A DNA stretch of 64,000 bases from Antedon bifida (Eukaryota; Echinodermata; Crinoidea; Comatulida; Antedonidae): positions 12,245,395 through 12,309,394 of the forward strand of contig OY727100.1 of assembly GCA_963402885.1 (NCBI GenBank). The letters are read 5' to 3'. Positions within the stretch are counted from its first letter, which is position 1. Every line of letters begins with the position of its first letter. Shown piece after piece: positions 10,685 to 25,700 of the stretch. Below the pieces are notes generated by a model. The model saw nothing but the letters and a program-made list of their open reading frames with translations, did no database searches and was not told where the DNA came from. Both the position numbers and the translations under genes were made by a program.

Positions 10685-13667
10685 CTGTAAAGAAAAGATT
10701 CGTACCTTTCGTTATGTTGTAGGCCCTAAATATACAGTAAACCAACTACATACAATGTAAGCTTGAATTCGCTAAACAAAGCATAACTAAGCGTAGGCTG
10801 ACCTAATCTTCTTATAGGCCTAAGCTTGAGAGAGTGGACGGCATGATTATGAAGAGCAAGAATAGGCGTATCTATTCTGTCAGAAAGTATTAATTAGTAC
10901 GAGATTCTAGTCAAAGGGAACAGAAGGTCGATATAAAAAGGGGCATTACGTAACATTTCATAGAGCTTTTTAAATACAGTGCATACAAATTATGTTATTT
11001 GTTTTTTGTTGTTGTTTTTTACTGCATGAATTTAGATTTATACAAGGAACAGAACTTCATTTTGTAGTTTTGATTTAATATCAAGCTCAAGTAGTCTAAT
11101 TGATAGGACATCTGCATATCAAGCAGAAGGTTCCGGGTTCGAGTCTCGGTTGGGGCGTTCTCACAGATTTCTTCATCTTTATCGTTTCAAATTAATTAAA
11201 TTTCAGTATATCACCGGGCGGTTTAGAATTAATGTTCTGTACCTTATGTGTTTATATTAAATGTTATATAAAAATCTGGGGATAGGTGGAAAATGATATG
11301 GTATAGATAATGTATACTGCCAGCATTTTAGGAAACACACATATGTTCAAATTGGATGGGTCCCGATAGTGTCCACTTATTAGAGGTTCCACTTTCAAGT
11401 ATGTCAAATCTAAATTATATCAGTTACTGAAGCAATTTAATCAATACACTTGATAACAGTGTTCTAACTTTAGAAGATATATCCCACATGACAACAATAT
11501 CGAGAAAAGAAAAGGTACTTAGTAATAATTAACAGTATAAACACAATATTAACACATTTTATAATTTTCCATTACAATTTTCTATAAATAACCTAATCGA
11601 AATTAGAAATTACAGTACACAGGTGCACTTTACTATCAATAACCACACACATTGTGTGGGTCTATTATTTATTTAATAATTGAAACTTCCGAAGCTGTTC
11701 TTATAAGTAAACAATAAAAAACACCTACAATCAGTTTAAATAGTTCTTAAATCTAATAATAAAATTCTGTTGGAATCTAACGATTTGTCTCCTGGCTACA
11801 GCAACGGCAGGGGCAAATCAACACGCTGATATCCTGTACTTGAAGCAATACCATAGGCCTGTTCTATAACTGGAGATTAAGGCATTGTCAATTTTTAAAG
11901 TAATCCTACTCTCTCAATGCGAGTACATTTACTAGTTACTAAGGCTATTTATTATACAAATAACTACTTACTCTATCCATCAAAACAGTGTTATGGAAAG
12001 CAAAGACCGACAGAAATAGATTGATATTAAATCGATGCGAGTGTGGAACATTCTGGCTTCGTTTCATTAATGCAATGTAGGCCTAACTCTAATTTATAAA
12101 TGGATAGTATTATTATAAAGGAACGAATGTAATTTCAAAATCGATCTAGTATTGTCTCATAGTGTTGGAAGGCCATAAGGACAGAGGGAAAATCAATGTT
12201 ACCTTATCTACCGGTTGTAATAATAATAATATAGTATTGTTATTTTTTTAAAGTCTTCAGTACAACTCATTAAGACATAACAAGTATTGACTGGTGTTGT
12301 TTATCGATATACGTTGCTACTGACATTAATCTTCTTACTAGTGACACTAAGCTAATCATATTATGTCCTAACACTACTAATACAATCTTGATCCATGTAG
12401 GTCTAATTTATTTAATTCCATACCTCTATGCTTGATCCAACGAATACAAAACTATAATTGCCTTTCTACGCAGGGGAACATTTTCTCTTATAATAAAGTC
12501 TTATCAATAAAATTATGTATGAAATTCAATAACAACATGTTTTTAATTTTGTGCCATTTGTGTATTTCTTGATATAGGCCTAATTTAAACATTTATTATA
12601 AAGCTCTCTTACCAATAAGATATCATTCATTCATTCATTCTGTCTAACACTAATTCACACTTTGGTTACTCCTATTAACTTCTTCTATTGACCATCATGT
12701 CATGTATTTATATTGTAATTACAGTAGTATTAACGCCAATTCGCCATTTGCTTTTATGCTAACACCATATCGCAACAGATATAAGTATTCAATGTAATTG
12801 CAGTCTAATTCAATTCAATCTATTTCGTTATTAATTCTAAAAAGGACAATTATAATAATAAAACAAAATGATTTAAATATAAAACGTCTTTTTCAAAATT
12901 GTTTTCTTCTTTGAAGATTAACATAAATGATTGCTTTTATGCTTCAAGATTCTTGATAATGTGCATAATGTACATATGCCTGTATCATTAACAATGTTTT
13001 ACATGGGATGTTTTACATGGACAGTACCGGTCTTTATGTCTGACTATGTAAACCAATTCTAGCACAAAGGTTATAGAATAATGTAAATAATTCAATATCA
13101 AACTTACATAATAACATTGTTATAACATTGCAGTTTTCTGTTTATCTTTCCCACCTTTTAAATTTATGAAGCTTACGACAATAAAATGTAATTGTGATTT
13201 TATTGGTTCCAGTATTGTAAAACGCAACGATGTTACAAAAGACTATTGATCGGGTAAAACGAGCATTTTAAACAAATAATATACAATGATAACTACGTGA
13301 TTGGTGGATCTACTATAAATGATTTATTGGTTTGTGCTCTAAAGGGGGTTCAGTGGGGGTAGGAAGAGGCCACTAATGCCCGATTACATCCGTTTGTATA
13401 CGTCGTCGTCCTAACAACTAAGACGTCATGAAGAATAAACAATACATTAAATTTCCTTTCACCACGTGCACGTTTGAACTATGACATTCACATGCTGTTT
13501 TAGGACTTAGGACTCAAACTAATCAACTATTTGAGTTAATATTAATTTTCAATAATCCAATGCAATAAATATGTAATAAATAAAACAAAATTAATGTTTT
13601 CATGATGAAGACTGAGATGTTGCTTGTGTTGCTTGATATAATAACAGACTCTCTCTCTCACTCTCAC
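10685..13667. other. Probable intron of gene F, holding a tRNA-like sequence
   Basis: AT-rich, no supported coding exon found. It contains the tRNA-like sequence at 11085-11157 and, by the frame argument for gene F, probably one short undetected exon. Confidence 0.5.
11085..11157 (+). tRNA. tRNA-like cloverleaf, anticodon ATC (possibly a pseudogene)
   Basis: It folds as a tRNA. The acceptor is GCTCAAG/TTGGGGC with one A-G mismatch; the D stem is GTCT/GGAC; the anticodon stem TCTGC/GCAGA closes the 7-base loop ATATCAA; the variable loop has 5 bases; the T stem is CCGGG/CTCGG with loop TTCGAGT. The B box GGTTCGAGTCT is nearly canonical and position 33 is T. The anticodon reads ATC (codon GAT, Asp), whereas animals normally use GTC for Asp. 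It may be a decayed tRNA or a tRNA-derived SINE head. Confidence 0.5.
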
Positions 13668-14067
13668 CTCTGGTATCATGTCTGGTTGCAGAAGTTGATG
13701 ACCAGAGTTCCCTGTTATATGCAGTATATAATATGCCCGACTTCTGTCGTAAACGAAAATGTCAATTAATCTTACATTCATCTGAATGATGACTGAACCA
13801 GGACAGTTTAAAGCACCTTTGGCTGATCCCAACATTGACCAAGGGCTTCTCTCGTCCAGTACCAACCTTAACCAGAGGAGAGGCATAAGCCAATACATCT
13901 GAGACAGATACTAGATGCATTAATGAAATAATAACAATACAAACGCTTATTATAAATGAAACCAAACTTTTGCCTTACCCTTTTGCTGATACTTGCTGAG
14001 TTGTGTTAATAAGGAGATGGCGTTCTCTCACTCGTTCTGAACGGAGCAAGTCAAGTCCACTCTCCAT
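13668..14067 (-). CDS. Candidate first three coding exons of gene F
   Basis: Exons 14067-13979 (starts ATG GAG AGT), 13866-13776 and 13743-13668 join in phases 2 and 0 with good donors (gtaaggc, gtaagat, gtgagag) and pyrimidine-rich acceptors, giving 85 codons of open frame that ends in phase 1. The next known exon (10684) needs a phase-2 partner to reach its open frame, so one more exon of length 1 mod 3 should lie between 10685 and 13667; I did not find it. The link to gene F is therefore an inference, and these could be a separate small gene or untranslated exons. The peptide starts MESGLDLLRSERVRERHLL; no domain is recognised. Confidence 0.5.
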
Positions 14068-14473
14068 TGTCAGTGTTCTTTCATCTAAGAAGTGTTACCA
14101 AAATTGATCTCCACAGCAAACTGATGAAACTCTATCGAATAATAGAACAATTATACAATGTGGCATGTTGGTATCGTAAATGTTAAACAAGACCTATCGA
14201 TTATATCAGTAGTCCACCATAAATTCAAAATGTAAAAGATTTATAGCATTGTTAAAGGAAATTTATAAAAGGTAAACCTTCATTTAATTAGCACCACAAA
14301 TCATTAGGCTTACTGTTTTCAATAGTCACGTATTTAAATTGCTACAAAATCTCGAGTTTGTGGCCCATTATCTATTTGGCCTTTTGTTGAGAATTATGAC
14401 CATTATTAATAGCATGTAAATTGATACGTACAGAATAAATAATAATTATTTTTCAGAATAAATACAATAATAC

Positions 14474-14511
14474 CAGGGAAGAGTTAAATTACTTAATTTA
14501 ACTCTTCCCTG
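14474..14511. repeat. Perfect hairpin, 17-bp arms, 4-nt loop
   Basis: The arm cagggaagagttaaatt is followed by actt and its exact reverse complement. It lies in an AT-rich intergenic region and no family relationship was seen. Confidence 0.8.
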
Positions 14512-15279
14512 ATAATACAATCAAGTTAAGTCAACCGATAAATTGATTTTTTTTAAACTATTAAATTACAAAAGTTAATTCCTCATAGCAAAATATTTTT
14601 AAGTGTAATTGTTTTGATCTCAGTCTAAGTATGGGGGTGTATTTGTTTTTCTAGTAGTTGAAAAATATGATGATGATTTATTCAATAAATTATTAAGTAA
14701 ATCATTGTTATTTTTGAACAAGTACCGTCAATTTATAGAAAAGGGTACCACACTAATACATTATGAAATATATATTTATTGAGCCAAGTTCATGGTATTT
14801 TAAAGAGTTCAAACGCAAGACCAAAAAACGATATAATTTTACCGTTTAAGAAAACGACATTCGCAGTTCAACACACACGACCACATCATTCCATGCACAA
14901 CACCTGTACATAATATTTGGAAGTCAATATGATCAAATGTAGGCCTATACGTTCCAGATGTTATGGTTTAGGCTCATTTTATAATTTCCTGTCAATTAGA
15001 AATAATTTGTAACTGGTAGGCCTACATACCTGTGAAATCCCAATTACGTTGCTGTTGAGCTAGGCCTAGTTGTAGTTAGTTGACCAGTACAAACGACAGC
15101 TGATGATGTATAAACACAACTGTACATGTAGGCTTACTAAAACATAATAGCACCACACCACATCCTTATCATGTATTGTATCAACAAAAAAGAAAACCTA
15201 TTTACATGTATGCTGTACTACCATAAAATCCGTATCTGAAATCTACCTCCCGCAGCTCCCATAAAACCCTTGGCAGACG

Positions 15280-15330
15280 ACACTTTCTCGCGGACCAATC
15301 GGAATGTTTCCATTGGGGAGCACGGTTCAT
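15280..15330. promoter_or_regulatory. Possible promoter region with two opposed CCAAT boxes
   Basis: 'gaccaatcgg' and, about 12 bases later, 'ccattgggg' place CCAAT on the plus and minus strands in a locally less AT-rich stretch, upstream of the first candidate exon of minus-strand gene F. Only the motifs and position support this. Confidence 0.25.
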
Positions 15331-18300
15331 TGAAAATGGGGAACTGTCTTTTACCCAGGTTTATAACTTTGAACTTTAACAACGTAAATCAAAGGATGAC
15401 AGGTCAATAATAAGAATGTTGGTGTTGCTTTCTATTACGGTACATTTACTACTTAGATGATAATGAGTAAAGTATAACTTTGATAAAATAATAAAATAAT
15501 TCTTAGGCCTATAGGCCTATGTACATTTGTGGATTTCTGCTGAAACATTCACTACTCAATCTTCCACACTCTGGGCCTTTTTTTCCAGGCTTAGTTGTTT
15601 CGTACTGTAGGCTACATGGAACAATTATCGCTACCTAGGTGTAGGTAGTAAGAGTGTAATTTCACTATTCCCTAGTAGTAACCAATACCCGGGTAAAACT
15701 AAGCATGGGTCCTAAGATATCAACTGGTGATGTGGAATTGCATGTACAGTAAGCCTACATAATATATAAAATCTGCTATCTGTTCTTAATTTTACTATCT
15801 GTAGCCTATTTGTATTTTTGAACAGTATAGGCCTAAGCCATATACCTAAATTATTTGATGGTGATGGCCCTTTCTTTCCATGTTAATGTTTCTGTAAGCC
15901 AGGCCTGTTCCGTATGAGCTGATGATGACTGACAGTAAATTACTATTAGTCTAGTAGACACCGAATTACGTATGGTTTGCTTACAGGATATATCATGTTT
16001 GTCTTTGGAATAAAGAAGGATAAAGTCAAGTGTATAAATGATTTACTTGTTGTAAGTTTCTATGGAAATTGCATGCGCGTTATAATAACGCCTCCAGACA
16101 CTTAAAGAATATTGACACACAAAATCCTGTTGCATTTCGACATGACAGTGACACATGCAGAAAAACGTGGCTATTATGTATTTAGTTGTTAAATGACGTA
16201 GTGATCTGTCATTGGTCAATTGGTCATTTACAGGTGCATAATGACAGAATTGTTAGCAAATTAACAACTAAGTAGAACCAAAACAGGTATTGTACCGCTT
16301 AATAGCCAACATATTGCTAACCACCACTAAACGTGAAGAGGTATGGGGCTATGTTTGACATAAACCCGCACAATTACGTACAATCTATTAGTACACTGCC
16401 ATGGAGTGGCTGACGAGCATTTATTCTGGTTCATCTTCAAAATTTTATCTGATACAATTAATATCCCCAATAAAGAAAAAATAGGTAACAAAGGTGAGAT
16501 GTTATGGTTCTAATTGATAAATCTGGCGACAAGTTCTCACCATGTCAAACAACCAAACACTTGTCTGCCGAACATAAGTGCTATTAGAAAACATGACATA
16601 GAGGCCGCCAACTTTTCAACCGTATTAATAGCTGCATAAGAATACATTATCTTGCACTATTACAATCTGGTTATAGAAGATAGTGTTAATGGCATGATGT
16701 TTATATTGAATTTATTGTTGGCTGACTGGGAGTTAATCGGTTGCTGATAGATTGTCAAATATTGATATTAGTGATCCCTGCTTCAGCTTATCGAAGTACG
16801 TGATCGATTTCATTTATTTTTATTTTTTGAACCCAATTTTCTGTCTATCTTAAGAGCACAAAAAATTAAAAATAAGGTACAATGCACTGTCGAAAGGAAA
16901 AATTAATTATAGAAGAAACCTCTTACCCTCTTTACTTGAGAATGAATGTTTAGGGCCTATTAACAAAAGAGTTTTGCACACAATATAAATAAAACAATGT
17001 CGTGGCAATTGTATTTTCTGTTCAGCTAAGCTCTATTTTAGGCAAAGACAATAGACACACACGGCAGTGCAATACCGTTCAAGAAAAATCGTCACAGATT
17101 GCACGATTTTCTAAATTAGTATAACATAAGCAAAACTCTAATTTGTATTCATCGGTATAATTTCGTTAGTTTTGAAAGAGAATAAAAAGTAAACTTGAAT
17201 TACATTACATTTGTTGTTTTTGTATATAATGTCTATGTATATTTTAAATGTATGACAATAAATAAAAATAATCCACTTATGAATGAATGGTAATACTATT
17301 ACTATAACAATTTCATTTAGAGCTACAAAAAGACAAACCTATTCTTCAAAACTTATGAATATTTTTGAAAGTCAAACAAATAAAACTGGATAGAACATGA
17401 GAAACAATAATAAGGGAATATGCAGCGCTATTCATTGTAGGCTACGCAATTCTGGTTTTAAATGATACAAATTGATTGGAGATATACAAAAGGTAGCGAA
17501 GAGGTTTTGTTTATTATATGACTCACTTAATGAAAATAATAATAATTCAGACACATTTTGAAAAACCGAAATCGTTTTGTCAATTTAAGACAATACTAAA
17601 AGATAAGATATGATATCAATACAAAATACACCTTGATATCGTTAATGTATTTAAACTAAACTATTGGGTTAACGTGGCTGATAATACACGTCTGTTACAA
17701 CGATAGATATGAAGCAATTAGTTGTTTGCCGAGAGAAAAGATTACGATAACAGAAAGAATAAATTTCTGTAAACACAAAATTAGTAAACATAATTATATC
17801 TATCCACCAGATACATGTCTAGTGACATTATACAGCATGCAGCATGCAGTATCCGACGCTATGTTTTCTTTTGCAAATTGTTGGTACCTTAGCGTTCCAA
17901 TCGGCTAATACTGTATATAACTTATGCCATTAAATTAGATAGATATGATTAGAACAGTGAAGAGAAAGAATTTTGGAGAACGTCTTTTTACATACTTACT
18001 TCATACATCTTATAAGTGTGTTTTAATGTTTGATATTTGTATTGAATTATTTTTAATATTTTCGGATAAAATTAATTAAATAGTTTTAAGCTAACAGGGG
18101 CACTGTGACGTCATGTGTATCAACACATATTGTATAATTGTAAACGTATACCGATTAAATTAAACAAAATAGTAGAAAATATAACTTTAAAATCAGTCTA
18201 AAATTAATACAGTACCCAATTACATGCTACTTCTAGGTGTCAAACACATCGCATAGATCTCTTAACGATATTTTTCTTAAATGTATATTAAAAAAACATG

Positions 18301-19636
18301 AAAAATGGAGATTAATAAAAAAAATGTTTTGAACAGGCCATTTCCTAGCAAAAAATCACTTTTAAAAAGACAAAATTAAATTTTAGGGGTAAATGGGAAA
18401 TAAACATTAAAGGGGACAATACATTTAGCCCCTCTCCCTAAAAAAATAATATACATTTAAGGTAAAATAAACCTCTAAAAATATTATTTTAATATTTACA
18501 TTTATAATTTTTAACTAATTAACAATATACACAAACAGTAATACAAATTTGTTTATAAAAATAATTCCTGTAGTTTACTTTATTCTAAAATAGCTTATAT
18601 ACACACACCTTGTTATGTAAACGTTTTGCTATCTCTAAAACACGTGTGTAGACCCATTAACCGTAATATTATTTTCATATATATTATGTCATATGTCCCC
18701 TTTTGTCAACAAACAGCCAGAAAAGTTAGACATTATCAACCTTTGGCTAAACATTCAGATCAAAGCTAGAATAGATTAGGGTCTACAGTGCATGTTAATG
18801 ATTTTGAAATTATTTTTGTTTTCATTCAACTATATAATTACTTAACTACCCAATGGTTATGATAAAGTATATTAAATAATGTATAAAATGTTGTATTATT
18901 AGATATACAAATATATGACCGCTCATTTTGAACGTAAATTGAATGAAATCTAACCAATTAAAACGTCATCGTAATATTTAAAATGCAGTTTAAGCTTGTA
19001 TAATAGACTCACCACTCAGTATCCAAAACTTATTAAACATATACAATTAAAATAGTATAAACGAACTACCAGCAATTCTATTTTTTTTAAATACACAACT
19101 TCGTAGTAATTTTTATTATTTAAATATTTTGCATTAAAATGTTAATTGTGTTGAAATAAAGTATAATACATTTCTAAATTATAAATTATTAAAAAAGTAA
19201 TAAATACGATGGACTATTTTTACTACGTTACAACGAATATTGTCCAAGATTGTGGAAGTAGAATAATGTATTGCACTAATTGCTAATTATTAGTATTTAT
19301 ATAATTCTAACAATTTCTCTTTCATATTTGTTATTTATAAACAATTATAAGAAAATTATTGTATAAATCCAACTACATTTTCATGTACTATTTCCTCTTT
19401 TAGTCAACATGGTTCATCCTGCACTCCTTCCTGATATAGAAATAATATTAAGGAAAAGGGCATTATACTAAATGATAAACATCCATTACACCAAGACTAT
19501 ATGTATGGTTAAGGTCAGGAAAACGACTATGTAGCTAACTAACAGATATCTAAATTCATTCGTCCCTTTTTTCCATCCGTGCTTCAATGAAAAAATACTG
19601 TTGAATCACCTTGTTGTCTATATTGTATAGTGTATC

Positions 19637-19642
19637 TTTATT
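19637..19642 (-). terminator. Polyadenylation signal of TRPC gene A
   Basis: TTTATT on the plus strand is AATAAA on the coding strand, about 105 nt beyond the stop codon at 19748-19750. Confidence 0.5.
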
Positions 19643-19747
19643 TTGACATATATATATATTTTGTATGTTATTGTATATTTATGTAAGCGATTGTGCCTGT
19701 TATGAATTTCCGCAAGAAGGACCAAATAAATCTAAATCTAAGATTAA

Positions 19748-22700
19748 CTAAAATCTTTTGAAAAATGACATGACTGAGCCGACAAGTGTGGGCGATTCTG
19801 GTCTTTGTTGGTCAGGCTCTAACTGTGCTTCACTGTCAATCGTGGATGATTTCTCCTCGCCAAACTCATTTTCTCTTTTGTAAGGTGGTTGATCGAAATC
19901 AAAGCCTGCATTATCAAGGCCACCGTCTTCCTCATCCGAGCTGTCTGATGCATCGGTTGAGTCCAACTCAATTGAAGTAGCTGCAGTTAGGCGCGAATCG
20001 TCCACGTTGCTTTCAATTTCACTGCGTGAAAGTACATCGTCTGCGGCGATTGTCGATGCTGTGCCGTACGAGGGATTAGGAACACGCAGTCTTATATCTG
20101 AATTGCTTTTACTGCTGCTAAATAAACTGCCGAACATTCCACCTCCTGACAGGAAACCTTTTGAAGCAAACCGGTTTTGTCTTCGATCTATGGTTGACAA
20201 GACACTCTCTGTTTCTGAATCTGGATCCTCGTTTTTCACAACCTTTTCTATTGTGTGTACACGTTTTGAAAGCTTTGTTATTTTCTCATTACACTGGGTT
20301 AATGTTCCTTCCATTTTCCTCAGAAAGTCTGTGATTTCATTTCTAATGTAGTTATAAAAACAAGTATCGTTGTCATAGGAACTATCTTTACAAATTTGGT
20401 ATCTCTAATGTAAATAACTAAATTCTACAGAATATTTATGCAATTGGATTTATATATTGTATATTCTGAAATAGTTAACAAACATTATTGTAAATATATA
20501 CATGATTTGGGGAGAATGGGGAGAATTCGGAAAGATGAGGTTCACAGTAGGCCCTACTGCACATTCTGGTTACACAGTATAAAGCAAATCTGTACCAATA
20601 AGCTCATTTCTCCTATTATCTGATAATTAATCAGCTGATTCAACTACTAAATAATCTCTACTGTTTTCCAATCGTTTGATACGCTCTTTACCATTCAATC
20701 AATCAATAAATCTTTTCACCAATGGAAAAAATAGAATAAACACTGATTTGCTCAATAGCAATTGCAAAGAGCTTCTTGGCATGAGGCTAAGTATAATATT
20801 ATACTTAAATAAAATAGTGAAAATTGTGTACAGTGACAAAAATTCAATATTTTATTGCATCGTTGGCATTTTTGTATATGATTTACCATATTAGGTGAAA
20901 GGATAATAATTTATTCATATTTTACTTACTTTACACTTGAGATATCTTGACGAACAGAAATGATGTCCAACTGCGTCACTGCACCCTCAGTGTCATACTG
21001 ATCTGACTTCTTTTCGGCAATATAACGTGCGATCAATAAATGAACTACCTCCTATATTAAAAAAAAGAGTAAGAAATAAAATGTAATCGCACTAAAGAAG
21101 TTAAACAATTGGAGTAAACAAATGTACATACACAGCTTATGAAACATACTAATAACATAAATGTAATGTAGCGAACACTTTAATTTGTGAGTGACCGTTT
21201 TTATAGGCCTACTCAGTTTCGAACAGATTATTTAGCGGTCTACAAAATAGAAAAGCCAAGATTTGTTTTTATCAATAATACCTACATCATATTTCTTCTC
21301 TTTTTCTGCTACTCTTTGAGCATATTTCTGAAAACAAAGCAACGTTTAATTATTTGTTTAGGGAATTCTATACATTTAAAGAACATATAGGCTATGCATA
21401 GTGTGGCATAGTACAATTTAAATTATTATTATTTTATATAATTTTTTTTAATGATAAAAAAAAAAAATGAATAAAAACGAAAGTACACACGTGTTTCAAT
21501 ATTCCCGCATGCGCACAATTAACTAAGATGACGTAGTTCGGTCATCGGTCGTCGCAAATCGAAAACTCCTCAATTTCTCAAATTAGATTTTATATCTATA
21601 CAAATAAACATACATTTCTAGATTTCTGAGCCGCATCCTTGTAACAGCAACAATGCATAATTTCTTTGATCACGTGCCATATACTCTTTGGTGATGGAAC
21701 GAGGTTAAATGGAACAGGAACAGTGGCGGCATCATCAAAGTAACTCATCCACATCTCCGCACGACTGAACTTCCATTCTATATCTGCTTCTTCCTGAACA
21801 CAAAATAGTATTTCTGTAAACATAATGTATCGTTTTATCTCTTTATCATCATTGTCCTTGTCATCTTCATCATTGCTATCATCACCTAAAACGACACTCC
21901 CCCACCCCTTCTAACAATGTTATCACCATCATTTGAGCAATGGTACAGTAGCAATGGTACAGTAGCAATGAAGGGAAGAAGGAACAACACATTTTACTTA
22001 CCTCCACTCGACAAAATGTACTACTCATCATGGCGATTAGAACATTCAATAAAATGATTACTCCAATGACGTAATACGACGCGAAAATAAAGCGACCAAC
22101 GGCTTCAGTGAAGACATGCGTTGAACTGCTCATCAATACATCAAGGTCTTTAAGGCCAAAAAGCGCCCAAAAAAGGGTCTCCATAGAGTGACCAAATCTA
22201 AAATGTAAAGATAAATCTAAATCTTACTAGAAATGAAATTGTTGTTGGTACAGTTTTAATTGAAGCAATGAACATTATGTTTCTTTTATTTTGTCAGTGA
22301 TAACAATTCTAGAGGCCAGGACCTATGATTTATTTATAAAAAAGAATAACATTAAGCATCGTACCCTTAACGTTTTCAAGACCTAAAATTCAAGTAATGA
22401 ATAACTTTGTAGAAGGGAATGACTATAGAAAAATGGTAACTCACGTGCCAAATGGCATTTCTCTGCAGTCCTCTGGTTCAGTTTCTCCAGCCTCTATACA
22501 TTCAATGATCTCCTCTGGTGAATATGGCCAATAGAGCTGCGTAAGTCCAAGAGCAAATGCAACCCAGACCAACGTAAATATAAACAAAAACCTAAAAGAA
22601 ACATGGTGTATTAATCAGATCAGAAGGTTGTTTGTTTCTTATCTATATATACAAAATAGTCAGATGTTCCCACGATAGGCAATTCGTTCTTGTTCATTCA

Positions 22701-25700
22701 TTCATTCGCTTTGCCTATATCATCAACTCTTTAGCAACTTAGCAGGTACACGATGGACACAGTTGTACAATATCTACATTAATTATATACGCCATTAATA
22801 TTACCTTGTAATATCATCGACCATTCCTCCTAATGATATTTGCAGCGGTCCGACTTGATCACTAATAACAATAAGCCGCAACGATCGACAAAAGCTGAAG
22901 ATATTTGCCATTGCAAACATGGCTTCTGCCACAAGATTTGGGTCGTAGTTAGGCCACTCACTGCGGTCCACGTCATCTGTATCTGCACTGGCCTAGCATA
23001 TACAGAATATAAAGATAAAATTATATTTAATCGGAAATGTGAAAGTGTCAATGAGGAAGACAAGAAGAGAAAAGAATGGAAAAGAAGACAAAGGAAAACA
23101 TAACAAGAGGAAACTTGGAAAACAAGGACTAACCTTACTAATAGACACAAACTTGAGAGATATCCAACACCAGTATAAAATCATTTGAAATAAATCGATG
23201 AAATTCCACATATCTTTTACGTAAGCCTTGATGCCATTCCTGTATAACTCTTTGACTTCACGCCAAGTCATACCTATAAAAGAAGAAATGTACGCCGATT
23301 ACTTCATTGCACTTTCGCATTTTTTATCTAGATATTTCTAATTAACAAACACATTGTGTTATGCTCCAATGAATACGCAAAGATCATAATTTATGATAGA
23401 TATTGGCTAAAAGATGGAAATGTTATTAGCCAGGCAGATATATTATGAAAGCAGATGCATCCAGGATGCATCCAGAACAACGATAGAGCACGTGTCGAGA
23501 AAAAAACAGAGCCAGGTCTGTTGATTTCAATTTCAATATTTCTTGTTCGTTTAAACTCTGAAGCCGACTAAATTATGAAGCAAGCAATAGAAAATAAAGT
23601 TTAAAAAATTACCAATAATCCAACTCATAATAAATATTTGTATAACAGTTGGATTGCGCCCTCTAACGCGTAGAGCATGTTCTTGTTGTATTAAATCTTC
23701 AGATACCAGACATGTATCATATTCTTCATCGAGTAAAACCTCTTCATTCGGTATCTGCACATCACTGGTTGCGCATCCAAGCAACACCAGTAATGTGACA
23801 TAAGAAGACGTGTGCATAAGAAACTTGATATACCTTTAATTATAACAATAAAAAGAACCGCTAAAGAATTGTTTGGACTGTATCTACAGTATGTCAATAT
23901 TTAAATATGTTTACAGTTTATATATTTCTGTAAACAGTCTACATTAGTGGCACAGTCAGTATTTAAAATATGATGGTTTAATTCTAACCATTATTAATCA
24001 CCCGGTTCCTGAAGGTATACGATATGAGTTATATGCAAAACTGGTATTGACCAGTTATGAAAAGTAATAGGGTTAACCTTCTAAACGGTCATTAACCAAA
24101 AATAAAAAGTATCTCAAATCTATAATTTAGAGAGAACTTAAACAACAAAAATATTAGACAAATTGGATGTAGATGGTAAATAAAAAAAATAATGCAATAT
24201 TGTTCATGTCATTTACATATATTAATAGTGACATTCGTAAATACGTTTTCATAAAAGTTACAGCCATTTTAAAAAAAGTTTCCCAACTAACCCCACACTT
24301 GATATTCAGAATGAAACAATAGTTTATTACACTTACGGGGTTCGCATAAATGTAGAAATTCTTCCAATCGGTGCGGCCAGATAAAGTATTGACCATATAG
24401 GCCAAAAGATACAAGTAGTTAAAGTCATCAATAGTCCCTTTAGTGATCGATTGGTCCGCAAATCAGCTGATAGACCTTTATACCACCTATCAGTTAAAAG
24501 GATCTGACAGTTCGGATGAGCTACAAACTTAAAGACACAACATATAAAAATAAATAAATAAAAGTTAGAACTGTATTCAAAATATTATTTGGTCCACCAC
24601 CATAGCTTTCGTATCATTCGATTGAACAGGAAATAATTTATCTTAATCGGTTTTTTAATTATGAAAGTTTTTTCACAGCAAAGAAGTATGTTATTTATTT
24701 TTGTTGAATTAATAATCTTGTTTTTCAATCTAATTTTCATCTTGTCCGTGTTTCTATATTGCTCAGTTGGTCTGAACTGTTTACTACATAAATCTGTTGC
24801 GTGTTCCTTGTAAAAATCAGTGTTCCTCTAATATTTCACCCGATTCTACAACTGTCAATAGATACATCCTAACTGGCTAGCGCAAGTCACTGAGATATAA
24901 ATCTAAGTGTAGTATGTACTTTTAATAATTCATTTCTATCTCTAGATTTCTGTGTACAACTGGATTGATATTCACTTTAGTAGATTCCTATACTTACTCT
25001 CTTTTGGTAAAATGTGACAGCCTTTAACACTTTTAATGGTTGTTTAAGCTCAATGACTTCTGGAGTTTTCTTCCACTCTGCACGGTCATGGGTGAGTATA
25101 GTAGACAATTCTTTAGAGTTCCTCGTCTGTCCAAGGAGTTCAGATGCGTACAGTTCAACCTTCAAATGATAATTATGTAAATCAGATAAATATTTAGGTT
25201 ATAATATAGCGTAATATTATAAAAATGCCATAATATTTAGCGTTAAGGTTTGTATGACAAATAATTTGGCATGATTTTCAGATAGTTAGATAATAGTAAT
25301 GCCACGAAACATTCATGAATAATAAACAGTTTACGATATAAAAGTATCACATGTAAAACGCAATGAGTGAACTTCGGATTTTCAAATTATAAATTCGAAA
25401 TATTTGTCCAAAATTGTAGATTTCGATTAGTTATTAGTAGTTAGAAAGGAGTCATTTATGTATAGAAATGTTATGTTTAAGTATTTCACCAGATTCCGGA
25501 AACCATACAACATTATATATAGTAATACTTAACTCGACCATATGTTTGTACAATAATATTATATATGCATAATTTATTCAGCTGCAACAGACAATATAGG
25601 CCTAATGCAAATTGAATGAATTAATATCGGTACTGAGAAAAACAGTGGTACACTGGAAATGCACAGTGTAATTCTTTAATATTACCGTATTTATTCTAAT

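Larger units (their letters stand above)
14068..19747. other. Long intergenic region, no gene seen
   Basis: AT-rich sequence with no supported exons. Notable items are a perfect hairpin (14474-14511), a less AT-rich stretch with two CCAAT boxes (about 15280-15330) and a repeat fragment carrying 'ggggacaatacattt' near 18412. The 3' end of TRPC gene A occupies the right edge. Confidence 0.6.
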
